The notes beneath the pieces were generated by a model. It did not search any database. It saw only the letters and a list, made by a program, of their open reading frames with translations, and was not told the origin of the DNA. A program made the translations under genes and the position numbers. DNA of 64,000 bases, from contig CM069871.1 in assembly GCA_036172665.1 (NCBI GenBank), positions 58,526,713 to 58,590,712 of the forward strand. Reading direction: 5' to 3'. How positions within the stretch are numbered: the first letter of the stretch is position 1; every line of letters starts with the position of its first letter. Source of the DNA: Prosopocoilus inquinatus. Its lineage: Eukaryota > Arthropoda > Insecta > Coleoptera > Lucanidae. Below, one piece after another: positions 1 through 10,703 of this stretch.

Positions 1-15
1 ATTGCAATGAAAACC

Positions 16-80
16 TCGAGCAGCCTCTGTACAGCTGTTTCAGCCCTGCTTGGGGCTTCGTCAGCAGAGACGTAGCTCGA
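16..80 (-). ncRNA. Hammerhead ribozyme, type I, Penelope-type
   Basis: Read on the - strand, all hammerhead parts occur in order. An outer stem I (TCGAGC, 80-75, with GCTCGA, 21-16) is followed by a small internal loop and an inner stem I (GTCTCTG, 71-65, with CAGAGGC, 29-23, one G-U pair). The core CTGACGA is at 64-58. Stem-loop II is AGCCC/GGGCT with a six-base loop at 57-42. GAAA is at 41-38, a very short stem III CAG/CTG at 37-32, and TA before the predicted cleavage point at 31-30. The internal loop in stem I facing loop II is what natural, fast-cleaving hammerheads have. A nearly loopless stem III is typical of hammerheads known from Penelope-like retroelements, which may fold as dimers. 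No reverse transcriptase is visible beside it on the - strand, so the element is truncated or lies left of the window. Confidence 0.8.
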
Positions 81-2819
81 CATTCCCACTGCAAACAAAA
101 ACGACTTGTCCAATTTATTCGCAATTGCAATGTAAGAGTGATGGACTTATTAGGAGCAAATCTGCTTCAATTTGTCTATCCTACTGCAATGTCAGGTCAA
201 AAAGCGATCGTAAGATGTTGCTATTTTATCTGTTATTCACTCTGCCAAGCCCAATAGGATCAGTAATGGCGTCAAAGACAGTATACGTAACTGCGGAATT
301 CAAAGGTTTGCACGACATACGGACGGGATGGAACTAGAAATACGGGAGCCGACGAAAGTTGGCAATAAAATCCCTCAATGAAAGTCAGCAATGAAAAGTA
401 ACGATACACGCTAGCGATAAATCTATCGGTAAAAAAAAACTATCGGTAAAAGCCTGGAACAAATACGACATGCACTAAGAGTCGTCATTAAAACACGTGA
501 AGAAATCTTACCGTATAAACGGCTTGTCGGAGACACTCGCCCAACAAAATTAACGGAAAGAGGTTCCTAAAACGGAGTCGGTTTGCACAAGATTGAAGCA
601 ATAAGGCTCCTAAGCAAAACTTAAACCACTTAAAGCGACAACGCTCATGCAACCGGCTCGGGCGAGAGTCAGTACGGGAGAGAGAGAGTTAGAATCAAAT
701 TAAACTTACAAAAATTGAAAAAATTACAATGAAAATAAACTAACGGAAAACGATTGTTTAATTTCATTGAAATTTTATATCACAAACCAAATTTAAAATT
801 TGAAAGGAAATTTTAGAGTCTTGGATATTAAACAAGAATTTTAATATTTGCCCGTTTATATGAGTTTGCGTGTACCTTAGCAGCTCAATGTTCTCCTATT
901 ACATTTATAATATAGGAAAACTTGCACGGCACTCATATCAGCGTACTTTTGCAGTACTTTATTGCTTTATTTCTGCTGGATGTTGGGCGGCTGCATTTTA
1001 GATGTAAAATAGCGCCCCCTATAATTTTAGCGTGCTCATTAACCTAGTTAAAAAGTCGTAAAATTCGAAACTAATTTCCGCAAGTTGTGGTTACTGTTTG
1101 CTGGGACTTCTTGGTACATGCAGATAGCAACTCGTAAGTAAGCCTTGCAAGTTAGTGAAATTTATTTTCCTTTTCATTTAATAAAATACCATATGATAGA
1201 GTTAAAAGTATTGCGCATACTTGAATTCAAAATTAATTACATTTCTATTTTCCCTGTGCTTGAATCGTTTATTACGCTGGAATATTAGAAGCGAGGTATT
1301 TCTAAACGATCCTCTGTTACCTATTTAAAGGATTTAAATGCCGAACAAGTTTCATGGGATAAACTATTAATTAAGAGGAAGCATAGCGTGAAATCGTCAG
1401 TGCGTTAGTTGTAGCCCGTTAAATAATTAGGCAGAATGAGAGGTCTTTGTGTGAGCATTTAGGACTCGTTGCAAGTTTTGGAAAGTTGGACAATATCCAA
1501 GAGAGCCCCTCGGCGCCTAGCCCCAAATTTGTTCGGACGAACTTTGGATTATTAAGCCTTCTTATCTATGATGACCACCACTCGATTTAGTTTCTAGAAT
1601 CTTTCTAACCGAACAAACATAAAAGTTTGCGTAAGCAATCGAGAAGCTCTCGTTGATATCTTACGCTTAGATAGGCGGGCGAACTTTTTTCAGCTAAGAC
1701 AATGCCAAAAACTTATTGTTAATATTTTTGTGTTTTTATTTATTTGTTTAATTATATTTTTGAAGGTAAATACACAAAATTTACAAACTCATTGATCATT
1801 ATGTCTCGGAAAAAAACTTCCTACATTTTCAAGGTTGAATTTAATATATTGTAATTAATTAGATAACATAATCCTTTAAGTACCTATTCTTTACTTGTTA
1901 TAAGTTCCTAGAGGATCCCTGTGATATATGACCGCGTGAAATGATGGCGATATGAGTCAATTAGGCCGTGTAATTACGGCGATTGTTAGGCAATCGTATG
2001 CGTGAATGCGTCCCAGTGGCGATTAATTACAATTACGATCCATTCCACTGGTGTGTATGGATTCTGACAAATTTAGTTTTCATACGTAAGCCTGTAGGAT
2101 TTCATAAATGAAATCATTGGCATTCAAACTACATAATATAGTGACTCCAGGGACATCTTTGCTCTTCGTAAGAAGACGAAAAATGAAAAAAAAAAGCTTT
2201 TGAGACTGAACAAAATAATATGCGATACCTCGAGGGAGAAAAATGCGTCATTTTCCATGAGGTTTAGTTATGTATAGCTGAAGGCCGAGAAGAGAATAGC
2301 ATTCTCTCTTGAGATGCATATACTATTTTATTCACGACCGAGAATAGAAGAATTACAAGAATCAAAACTTTTACAAATAAAAACCATATCAAATCCACAT
2401 GTCTACTCATATTGGCGGCCAAGTTTGTTACGTTAAGTTTCCTGTAATCAAGTTGGTGTCCTTTCTTACTTATCGCATTTATGAATTTCCGACGTTCAGA
2501 TGTCGCCTGTTGTTCCTGTTTTGTAGCGGCTAATGTGTCGCATTGCGATGTTTGGTGGGAGGAACACAGGTGGGTACGCACTCGGCAGGGACGTGGGCAA
2601 TTTTCGCTAACGATTTGGGTACGGCTGTTTCGGAACCTTTTGCCACGAATTTTCTGTGAGTCGGCCCGCATTTTTGTGGATTTTTCACCCGTCGTTATTT
2701 TTCCCTAGGTTGTAAACGGGGATCGCTTTTTGTGGATATGACAGCGATTTTGATATCTCTTTTGTACCTACGTGTAACGTAGGGTAAGTTATTTCTTTTA
2801 CGACCTCTTGGTCATTCTT
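81..2819. other. No gene recognised
   Basis: AT-rich anonymous DNA. The first few hundred bases may still belong to the retroelement carrying the hammerhead ribozyme, but I see no RT or endonuclease motif on either strand. Open frames at 50-337 and 2264-2708 have no recognisable domain and overlap each other on opposite strands, so I do not call them genes. Confidence 0.5.
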
Positions 2820-4010
2820 TTGTTAATCGTTCCCTTCTCGTTTCCCGTTATTATAGTGCTAGTGCCAGGCAAGGGGCAGCTTCACACTTTCCTTTAACCC
2901 CGTTGTGACTAGGAGAAGGTTTGGCAATGACGAATCCTTTGATCGAGCGATCGCCGTTTGACTTGCCTCAGCGATTTGAGCCCGACAGCCGCCATCTTCT
3001 GTCCCGTTGAAAAGGGCCGCTATCGCCCGAACGTCCTGGGCAGGACTGTCGCTGAGTCGTCGACGCCGTGTCGGAGGCATTTTAAGGTCGTTTTATTTTT
3101 TTTTCTGTCTTTTTCTCGTCACTATTCTTGCGGGGTGCCCCCGGAGACTTCATTGGCGCATTGCGCATATTTTGTCAGGTCGTCCTCTGGCCCTTGTATT
3201 CCCTTTTGTTTGACACCAATTTAAATTTTGCTATCACTTCTGAGGGGCTCCTTCAGAGCGTTAAACATTGTTGGAATTTCTGTTTTCAAAATTTTTTTGT
3301 ATTTTGAAACAGAGTATAGTGAATTTTTAAATTTCTCACTTTTTTGTTTTATTGCTTTAATTTAGTTTTGAGCGTTGATTTTTATGTTTTGTTGTAAGCT
3401 GACGCGTGAGTACTCCCGTTTGGGAGTATGTTCGTTGCTCGCCCCGTATCCGGGCGTACGTGTACATAATCTTGATTTGCACTAACGTGCACGTGAACAA
3501 TAGTTATAATAATTAAAACTCCGATTTACGATCAAAGTGACTTTTTTTTCTCTTTCTTTGTATGTCATAATGAAGGGAACTTTGCAGTGGGTACTTTATA
3601 TCTTTAGGGGGTAGGATTTTGCACTCGAATACGAATCGTAGGATGTTGGATACTCTGTAGACGGCATAGAATACACCCTCCCGGCCGTGTATTCTCTTTA
3701 CTCTTGAGTTACGTAACCGCTGCTGGATGGAACCACCCTTTCCGATGACAACTTTTGAGTCTTCTCACGCCATCTCCACTGAGTGGGCACAGTTACGTAA
3801 CCCTGTTCAACATCGTTGTCCTGAACTAAAATAGTAAAGGAGACTGTGGTTTAAGAGATAATTGAAATTAACCTCCGCCCACAATAATTTTTATATTCGT
3901 AGATACGTATTTCGACAGCAGTGGGCGGAGGTTAATTTCAATTACCGTTGTCCTGGAGGTTCCGACCGATTCGGGACCAAGCATGCTGTAATTTACGGAT
4001 TGGCGCATAC
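2820..4010 (+). repeat. Dispersed repeat A, copy 1
   Basis: By eye this stretch aligns with 44285-46210 (+) and 48846-50555 (-). Shared landmarks include the GGCAAGGGGCAG / GGTAAGGGGCAG block, the 'GAGTACTC' block near 3410, the 'TCCACTGAGTGGGCA' block near 3775-3790 and 'TTACGGATTGG' near 3995. No coding frame is shared between copies. It could be a long LTR or the untranslated part of a retroelement, but I could not define ends. A short inverted-repeat unit is inserted at 3824-3954. Confidence 0.5.
3824..3954. repeat. Short foldback insertion with perfect 24-bp arms
   Basis: Arms at 3859-3882 and 3921-3944 are perfect inverted complements (24 bp) around a 38-base AT-rich loop. The unit is flanked by a direct repeat CGTTGTCCTG (ending near 3823 and near 3954) and is absent from the other repeat-A copies, so it looks like an inserted miniature foldback element. 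The perfect arms suggest it is young or maintained. Confidence 0.5.
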
Positions 4011-5238
4011 CCTTCTCCGTTTTCTACCATGGTCTTGAGTCCAAACAGCGTCGTGGGCTTCCTCGTCGTTACAAGATTCAAACCGGTGGTAAGAAGAGGT
4101 TGCAAGTTGTTACATGAGCTCACAAATTCGAAGAGAGGGGCGTGGACAAAAAAAATAAAGAGAATTTCCAATAGGAATATAATTAAAATTAGTTACCGAC
4201 ATAATGCTGCCAGCGCGAAACTCGAAAGAGTGGGTCGTGGACAAAAAAAGAGAAAATTAAAGGAAACACACCAAAGGCAACGATTACACCCAACCATAAT
4301 TATATTTTCAGCTTTAAGAAGGTGGACGTGTCAAAGACAACATTTCAATAATGCGCGCAGATCAAACAGCAATAATACCAACGTTAAATTCAAGCTTTGA
4401 TATCGGTTACACTCAAAATACTCAAAATTTAATCTTAAAATATTTAAAAAATATAAATCGGTACTACTTCGGTTATTTCCTCTGTCTCATAGAAATGTTT
4501 GACAGTTCAAAATTTATGAAAATTATCTTTAAAATATCAATTAACTCAAGAGGAAGCAAAAAAACAACGATTAAATTTGGATTAAATTGTCTTGAATTGA
4601 CTAAGCATATGTAAAAGAAAGTTACCTAAGAAATAATTGTAATCAAAGTGACTTGAATTTGAAAGTTGATTGAAAGTAATGTTCCGCAATATGCGATTCG
4701 CAACGGTCATCCACGATAAAGACGATACAGGTAGAGTTTACATCGGGGTGATGTTAAGTACGTTATGAGGATCGCTCAGAACACGTCAGCGGGTCCAGAT
4801 GAAGTTCTAAACAAGCCTTCAGAAGGCTGGTGGCTTGAGGGCCTTAGGGCTGATAAAACATCTGGTACTTGGCCGTAGATCAGAACGGATCAACAAAAAT
4901 TTCCGTTAAAAAGGGCAGCAGGAAAAAAAATTGTCTACAAGTGAACGAAGAAACCGTAAGTGTAATTCCAGAAAAGAAATAGGATGACTTATACCAAGTC
5001 AGTTCCTCAAAATAAGTCCAAAAAAAAAGGACTATAAACGGTAGCCAGAACGACTGGCCTAGACAATAATTAAGTTAACAGCTCTCGAAAGAGAGAAAAT
5101 TCGTTCTGATCAGGTTGGCATCATCGGAAGAGGTTGTGGAAACATACCAACGGCCTTATCATAAATTTGGCCAGAGCGGAGACGTAACGCAACCGTTCAA
5201 TGCAAATGTTAGGTTATGTTCTACATGCGGTTGCAGGG

Positions 5239-7214
5239 TTCGAGTTAACCGAAGAACTGCAACACCGTTATTATCTTCACTGTTAGGTAGTTAGTGCAAA
5301 ATAATAAACCGGGATGCGAGCAGGGTTGCCAGATTGGGCGAAATTCCGCCATTTGGGCTATTTAGGTGTTTGACGTTTAAAAATAAAAAAATGTCACCCT
5401 AATATTGCCTACTTTGAGTCTAAAAAGATCGTGAACGCATATTTCATTCTAATAAGTACTTTGGCATCAAAACTTATTATTATTCATAATTATAATTATT
5501 CATTATATGGTAGTCATGGGTTTTAAGATTATGTCGGAACTAGGTTCAACCGTTGTATCAATAGTTTTTTTGTTTCACATGCTGCAATGTTGCTATTAAT
5601 AGACAGTCTCTTTCTATTTCATGACCTCCCTTGATAAAAATAATTTTTGATGTCTCGGTATAAAGCTGAATTCATTCCTAGGCGATTTTTCATCGCCGCG
5701 TTACGGGATAAATTCATTGATTGATTAGTCTGTTTAATTAAACGAATTGCATATACTTTTAAATTGGGCCAATAGAATTGTGTAGAATTTTAACGCTAAC
5801 GCAAAGCGCCTAGCAATGAACATGGCTTAATCCGTGGAACAAAAGTATACCTATTTTAAAACGAAAATACTTAGTTTTCTTTTGTTTTTTTTTGTAAAAT
5901 AATTTTTTTTCTCTTTTTTTTTGTTTTAAGAAGTTGTTGTTTTGCATTGTTCGTTTGTTTCATTTTGTCCTTTTGTTTTCTGCCAGTTTCTCGACTTGCA
6001 AAAGTTTTTGGCGAGGGAATCGCTGTCTTTCATTTATTTTTATTGTCCGTCCATTCTTCTTTTGTTTTTTTTTTCGTCTGTTTTTCGCATTTTTTTCTTT
6101 TTAATTGGTTTTTACCTTTTACTGACTCCTTTTTACAGTTCTCTTTTGTTTCTTACGAGTTTGTTTCATTTGTAAAATTTTCGTGGATTTTAATTTTTTT
6201 TGTCCATCTTAGTATATCTTTCTCTCTTCGAGTTAACCGAAGAACTGCAACACCGTTATTATCTTCACTGTTAGGTAGTTAGTGCAAAATAATAAACCGG
6301 GATGCGAGCAGGGTTGCCAGATTGGGCGAAATTCCGCCATTTGGGCTATTTAGGTGTTTGACGTTTAAAAATAAAAAAATGTCACCCTAATATTGCCTAC
6401 TTTGAGTCTAAAAAGATCGTGAACGCATATTTCATTCTAATAAGTACTTTGGCATCAAAACTTATTATTATTCATAATTATAATTATTCATTATATGGTA
6501 GTCATGGGTTTTAAGATTATGTCGGAACTAGGTTCAACCGTTGTATCAATAGTTTTTTTGTTTCACATGCTGCAATGTTGCTATTAATAGACAGTCTCTT
6601 TCTATTTCATGACCTCCCTTGATAAAAATAATTTTTGATGTCTCGGTATAAAGCTGAATTCATTCCTAGGCGATTTTTCATCGCCGCGTTACGGGATAAA
6701 TTCATTGATTGATTAGTCTGTTTAATTAAACGAATTGCATATACTTTTAAATTGGGCCAATAGAATTGTGTAGAATTTTAACGCTAACGCAAAGCGCCTA
6801 GCAATGAACATGGCTTAATCCGTGGAACAAAAGTATACCTATTTTAAAACGAAAATACTTAGTTTTCTTTTGTTTTTTTTTGTAAAATAATTTTTTTTCT
6901 CTTTTTTTTTGTTTTAAGAAGTTGTTGTTTTGCATTGTTCGTTTGTTTCATTTTGTCCTTTTGTTTTCTGCCAGTTTCTCGACTTGCAAAAGTTTTTGGC
7001 GAGGGAATCGCTGTCTTTCATTTATTTTTATTGTCCGTCCATTCTTCTTTTGTTTTTTTTTTCGTCTGTTTTTCGCATTTTTTTCTTTTTAATTGGTTTT
7101 TACCTTTTACTGACTCCTTTTTACAGTTCTCTTTTGTTTCTTACGAGTTTGTTTCATTTGTAAAATTTTCGTGGATTTTAATTTTTTTTGTCCATCTTAG
7201 TATATCTTTCTCTC
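5239..7214. repeat. Tandem duplication, 2 x 988 bp
   Basis: 5239-6226 is repeated head to tail as 6227-7214. The copies look identical wherever I compared them. Each unit holds about 82 bp of repeat-B flank, the hAT target site and the first roughly 900 bp of the hAT element, so the duplication happened after the hAT insertion. The junction has only a 3-4 base microhomology (CTTC). It is either a very recent tandem duplication or an assembly artefact. Confidence 0.85.
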
Positions 7215-7980
7215 TTCATGCTCTGGTATTTGTCTAGTATTTCTTTTAATTAAATTAATTTTTCACATTTTGTTGACTGACGGATTGACACTTTTTACTG
7301 TTGTATTTTTTCGTAGAGATACGTTTGTATTTTGTTCAACTTAGTCAAATTTCTATTCTTTATGCTTTTGTGCTATAGATTTCTGTTTTCTTTTCTTAAC
7401 GAATTTATTTTTCGCATTTTATCAGCGCTTCTCCGTAGTTCATCGGTTTTCATTTGTTCTGACTCCATCACAATTGTGATCTTTTGTTATATGCACTGTG
7501 TTTCGTCGTTCGTTTCTTTTTTAGTTTTTTTTTTCATAGTTTGCTTTTATTTTGTACGAACTTTTTAATTCGTCCGAAAAACTGTTGCTTTTTCGTTCAG
7601 CTTGGTGTTGTCGATCTTCTTTTGTTTTCTTTTCGCTTCATTTCTTGTATTTTATTGCTGTTTCTTCCTTTTATCTTTAGTTTTCGATTTTTTTTGCAGG
7701 TTAATTAATTTGCAGTTTTTATCTGTTCTGTTTTCTGATAATCGGCGATTTTGTTTTTTTTTTGTTCCTTTGTTATTACAGCAAATTTACATTTTTTTGT
7801 TTATTACTCCTAATATTTATTACTCCTAATACTTAAATAATAATAATAAATAAATAATAATAATTTTTAATAATAATTGTCATACAATTAATTTATAGGA
7901 ATATTTTTTTTACATTTCGAAGTTTGGCGTAATTGAGCTACGTTTTGTAATAGGTTTGGAAGAAAAGTCTGGCAACTCTG
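5321..7980. mobile_element. Non-autonomous hAT element, T-rich, with duplicated left end
   Basis: Termini are CAGGGTTGCCAGATT (from 5321) and, on the complement, CAGAGTTGCCAGACTT (ending at 7980). They are flanked by a perfect 8-bp target duplication GATGCGAG (5313-5320 and 7981-7988). CAG-start inverted repeats and 8-bp duplications are the hAT signature. The interior is extremely T-rich on the + strand with runs of TTTTGTTT and TTTTCTTT, and has no transposase domain; open frames there reflect composition only. The left end occurs twice because of the tandem duplication at 5239-7214. The original insertion was therefore probably 6309-7980 (1672 bp). Confidence 0.75.
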
Positions 7981-8092
7981 GATGCGAGCAGTAAAGCGAT
8001 GGTCAGGGGAAGTCCATTTCTAACGTAAAATTCAGTAAAAAAGGATATCTAAAATCGACCGTCAAAATATCGAATTGTATCGGCAACAATGT

Positions 8093-8437
8093 GAGATTCT
8101 TTGAGCGAGAGAACAGAACAATGTTCGCGAGCTTAAGACAATGATTTCGACGAGTTAAACACTATACTTTTGCTACGACCCGACATACTATTTTTGGTAG
8201 AGTATTAGGAAGATCTAAATCACTTTTTGAATTAGAAATCATGATAAAGGTCCGACGAATAGCACACGTTGACATTTAATTTAACGCGTAACAACGACAG
8301 CAGGCAAGTAGATAGAATGTCAAAAAAGAAATGAAACTTTCACTGGAAATGTTCGGTGACAATAGAATGTATTTTCATAAAGGGTCGTAGAAAAAAATTA
8401 TTTACATGTAAATATCGAATTGTATTGGCAACAATGA
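8093..8437. other. About 345-bp insertion between 22-bp direct repeats
   Basis: The word ATCGAATTGTAT(C/T)GGCAACAATG occurs at about 8070-8092 and again at about 8415-8437. The related repeat at 34.7 kb has it only once, so about 345 bp was added here by insertion or local duplication. The added stretch shows no coding frame or terminal inverted repeat. Confidence 0.45.
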
Positions 8438-8749
8438 CAACCAAACATGGTTCACACATAAAAAAAAAAACATATTTGCAGAAATGCTTTGGCGAATATA
8501 TCGACGGAACATTCGAATTGAAGTTTGGAATTCATTCAGTAGGGACCGTGGATTATTCGGAAGCTGGCCTAAGTACTTAGAGAGCGAACGGTTTCGAAAA
8601 AGTTAAAATGCTCGTGAGCTGGTTCTAAAAACTAATGGGCTTGGCCGGATTCAGATGATATTCCCGGGCGTCAAAAATAAATTTCTCCAAAGACAAGGGA
8701 ATGCATCTAAAGCAAGATCAGTCCGCAATAACAGGTGCTAGTGCTTATA

Positions 8750-10048
8750 CGTGGGCTGCGGGAAAATTTTTTGGAATCTAGTAGGTTTAGAATTGTTAGC
8801 GTTTATCAACTGTCATATTTGAAAAATTTGACGTTTTTCGCCTATAATTCTATTGACAGTTCCTATCCAAATGAACTAGTTTTGTTTGTACAGCATTTTA
8901 GAAAAAGTAATTTTGTGTAAACATGGAAATCTCGCGTGAAAATTTTCGTGCCATGATATTTTATGATTTCAAATGTGGTCCAACGCCGAAACAATGCCTC
9001 GATCGGCTTCATTTGGCTTTTGGAGATGAAGCACCATCAAAGAGCAGTGTTTATAATTAGTTTGCCGAATTCCAACGTGGACGTACCTCTCTCAGTGACG
9101 AATTTCGTGAAGGTCGTCCATCAACATCTGTTGTTGCCACTAATGTAGATGCTGTGCGTGAAATGCTTGAGCGAGATCGACATGTGACGTACCGTTAGAT
9201 TCAAGCATCCTTACGCATTGACATGAAAGCAATACACCAGATTTTGCATGATCATTTGAACGTACGAAAGCTTTACAGTCGTTGGATCCCACACAATTTA
9301 ACAGAAGCGCAAAAGCAGGGTCGTGTCAAATGGTTCGAAGAAATGCTCAAGAAATTCAATGGAGGTCGTTCAATTTAGTTTATAACATCGTTATTGGTGA
9401 CGAAACGTGGATCTATTCGTACGAGCTAGAAAGTAAACAACAATCTAACGTTTGGGTATTTCAAAATGAACCAAAACCAACAAAAGTTATCCGTTCACGC
9501 AGTGCTGCGAAGCAAATGATTGCTTGTTTCTTTGGTTTGACTGGACATGTAACAAGCGTGGCTTTAGAGGATCGATAAACCGTGAATGCTGATTGGTATA
9601 CTACAATTTGTTTGCCGGAAGTCATCGATCACATAAGAAGAAACAATCGAAATCGACGAATTATTCTCCATCATCACAACGCCAGCTCTCACTCAGCCCG
9701 TCAAACAGTTGATCTTTTGTCCAACAAAAATGTTGAATTAATGACTCATTGTCCTTGTTCACCTGATTTATCACCTAATGGTTTATTCTGGTTGGTTTGT
9801 TCCCAAATATCAAAAATAAAATACGTAGTGAGCGATTTTCGGCGGCTGAATCAGCGGTTGAAACATTCCGGACACTGGTTTCTGAGGTACCATCTTTAGA
9901 GTGGAAAACGTGCTTTAGAAATTGGTTCGAGCGTATGCAAAAGTGTATTGACGTCAAAGGCGAATATTTCGAAAAACAATGATACCGTTTACCAAATTTC
10001 ATATGCGTTTCTTCATACCGTTTCCAGAAACTTTTCCAGCAGCCCACG
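8750..10048 (+). mobile_element. Mariner element, full length, inactive
   Basis: This 1299-bp unit is flanked by TA (8748-8749 and 10049-10050), the mariner target duplication. Inverted ends begin CGTGGGCTGC at 8750 and, on the complement, CGTGGGCTGC at 10048, and extend imperfectly for about 30 bp (GGAAAA.TTT..GGAA). Its size is that of a complete mariner. It contains a decayed transposase at 8923-9982 and sits at the end of repeat B. Confidence 0.9.
8923..9982 (+). pseudogene. Mariner transposase, disrupted
   Basis: The reading starts at ATG 8923 (MEISRENFRAMIFYDF) and ends with EYFEKQ-stop at 9982, about the normal 345-350 codons. The helix-turn-helix DNA-binding region, the WVPHNL-like linker (here WIPHNL) and the catalytic domain are recognisable. 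The first catalytic Asp is kept in GDETWIYSYE. The second is His (codon 9675-9677, HHHNASSH instead of HHDNASSH) and the third is Gly (codon 9780-9782, SPNG instead of PND). In-frame stops occur in VYN-stop-FAEF and TYR-stop-IQ, with shifts near 9366 and 9575-9585. The protein cannot be made whole and lacks two catalytic residues. Confidence 0.92.
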
Positions 10049-10050
10049 TA

Positions 10051-10470
10051 TTGCACGAATCAGAAATCAGTTAATTAATATTTGAAATATGTTGAATAGT
10101 TTGTTTTTTTGGAAGTCCCCATTTCACAAAATTAAGTTACCGTTGTTAATTTTTAACCGATTATTTACATCTTGGTTCAATATATATTTTTTTTTTGATG
10201 TGGTTTTTAAAGTAACTTAATTCTACGCAATCCGAAGTGCGATAAAGTTTCTATTACCCAGATATAACAGCGTCGATTATTTATAATCTTGGTGCATCCT
10301 CAACTTTTACGGCAATATATTTCCATATCAGATATCATCTAATATTGGTTCTGCCTGGTAATGGCCGTATCTCGTAATTACATACCAATATTGGAAGCGA
10401 GAGCATGATCTATGGTAATAACGGCCATTATCGAAAGGCGGAGGCTTACTATTATCACTACAATAATGAC
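10051..10470. other. Spacer between mariner and errantivirus
   Basis: AT-rich DNA with no gene or repeat structure that I can define. Its last four bases, CGCA (10471-10474), are the left copy of the errantivirus target duplication. Confidence 0.5.
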
Positions 10471-10474
10471 CGCA

Positions 10475-10703
10475 AATTATGTTTTTTATAAACACGTTAA
10501 TGTTTTTTAAAACATTTATTAAAGTTACAGATGGGCAGAGTAACGGTTACAAGTTCTGCAGATATGACTAAACTAAAGTTCTGACCCTAATATATATGCT
10601 ATAGTTTGTATATTTAGTAAAGATAACGATAAATGAGTGGACAATAACAATGCGTCACTTGTTTATATTACTAATCAGGGGTCATAGAGCGTTTAACATA
10701 ACT
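10475..10703 (-). repeat. Errantivirus 3' LTR
   Basis: 229 bp, identical as read to the 5' LTR. The env stop codon lies inside it (env ends at 10693, about 11 bases into the LTR), so the terminal env residues are LTR-encoded. The left flank CGCA is the target duplication. Confidence 0.92.

Larger units (their letters stand above)
4110..8747 (+). repeat. Dispersed repeat B, copy 1 (interrupted)
   Basis: Similar by eye to 33560-34990, with pieces at 32100-32185 and 50640-50870. The match runs through landmarks such as 'GGGTCGTGGACAAAAAAA' near 4232, 'GCGATTCGCAACGGTCATCCAC' near 4690 and 'AAATCGACCGTCAAAATATCGAATT' near 8050. Compared with the 34-kb copy it carries two insertions, the hAT element (5321-7980) and about 345 bp at 8093-8437, and it ends at the mariner insertion. 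No conserved coding frame is visible, and its class is unknown. Confidence 0.5.

Noticed and set aside
5942..6282. Phe/Leu-rich open frames at 5942-6282 and their twins at 6930-7237
   Set aside because: They arise from T-rich composition in the hAT interior; several frames are open at once and no domain is present.
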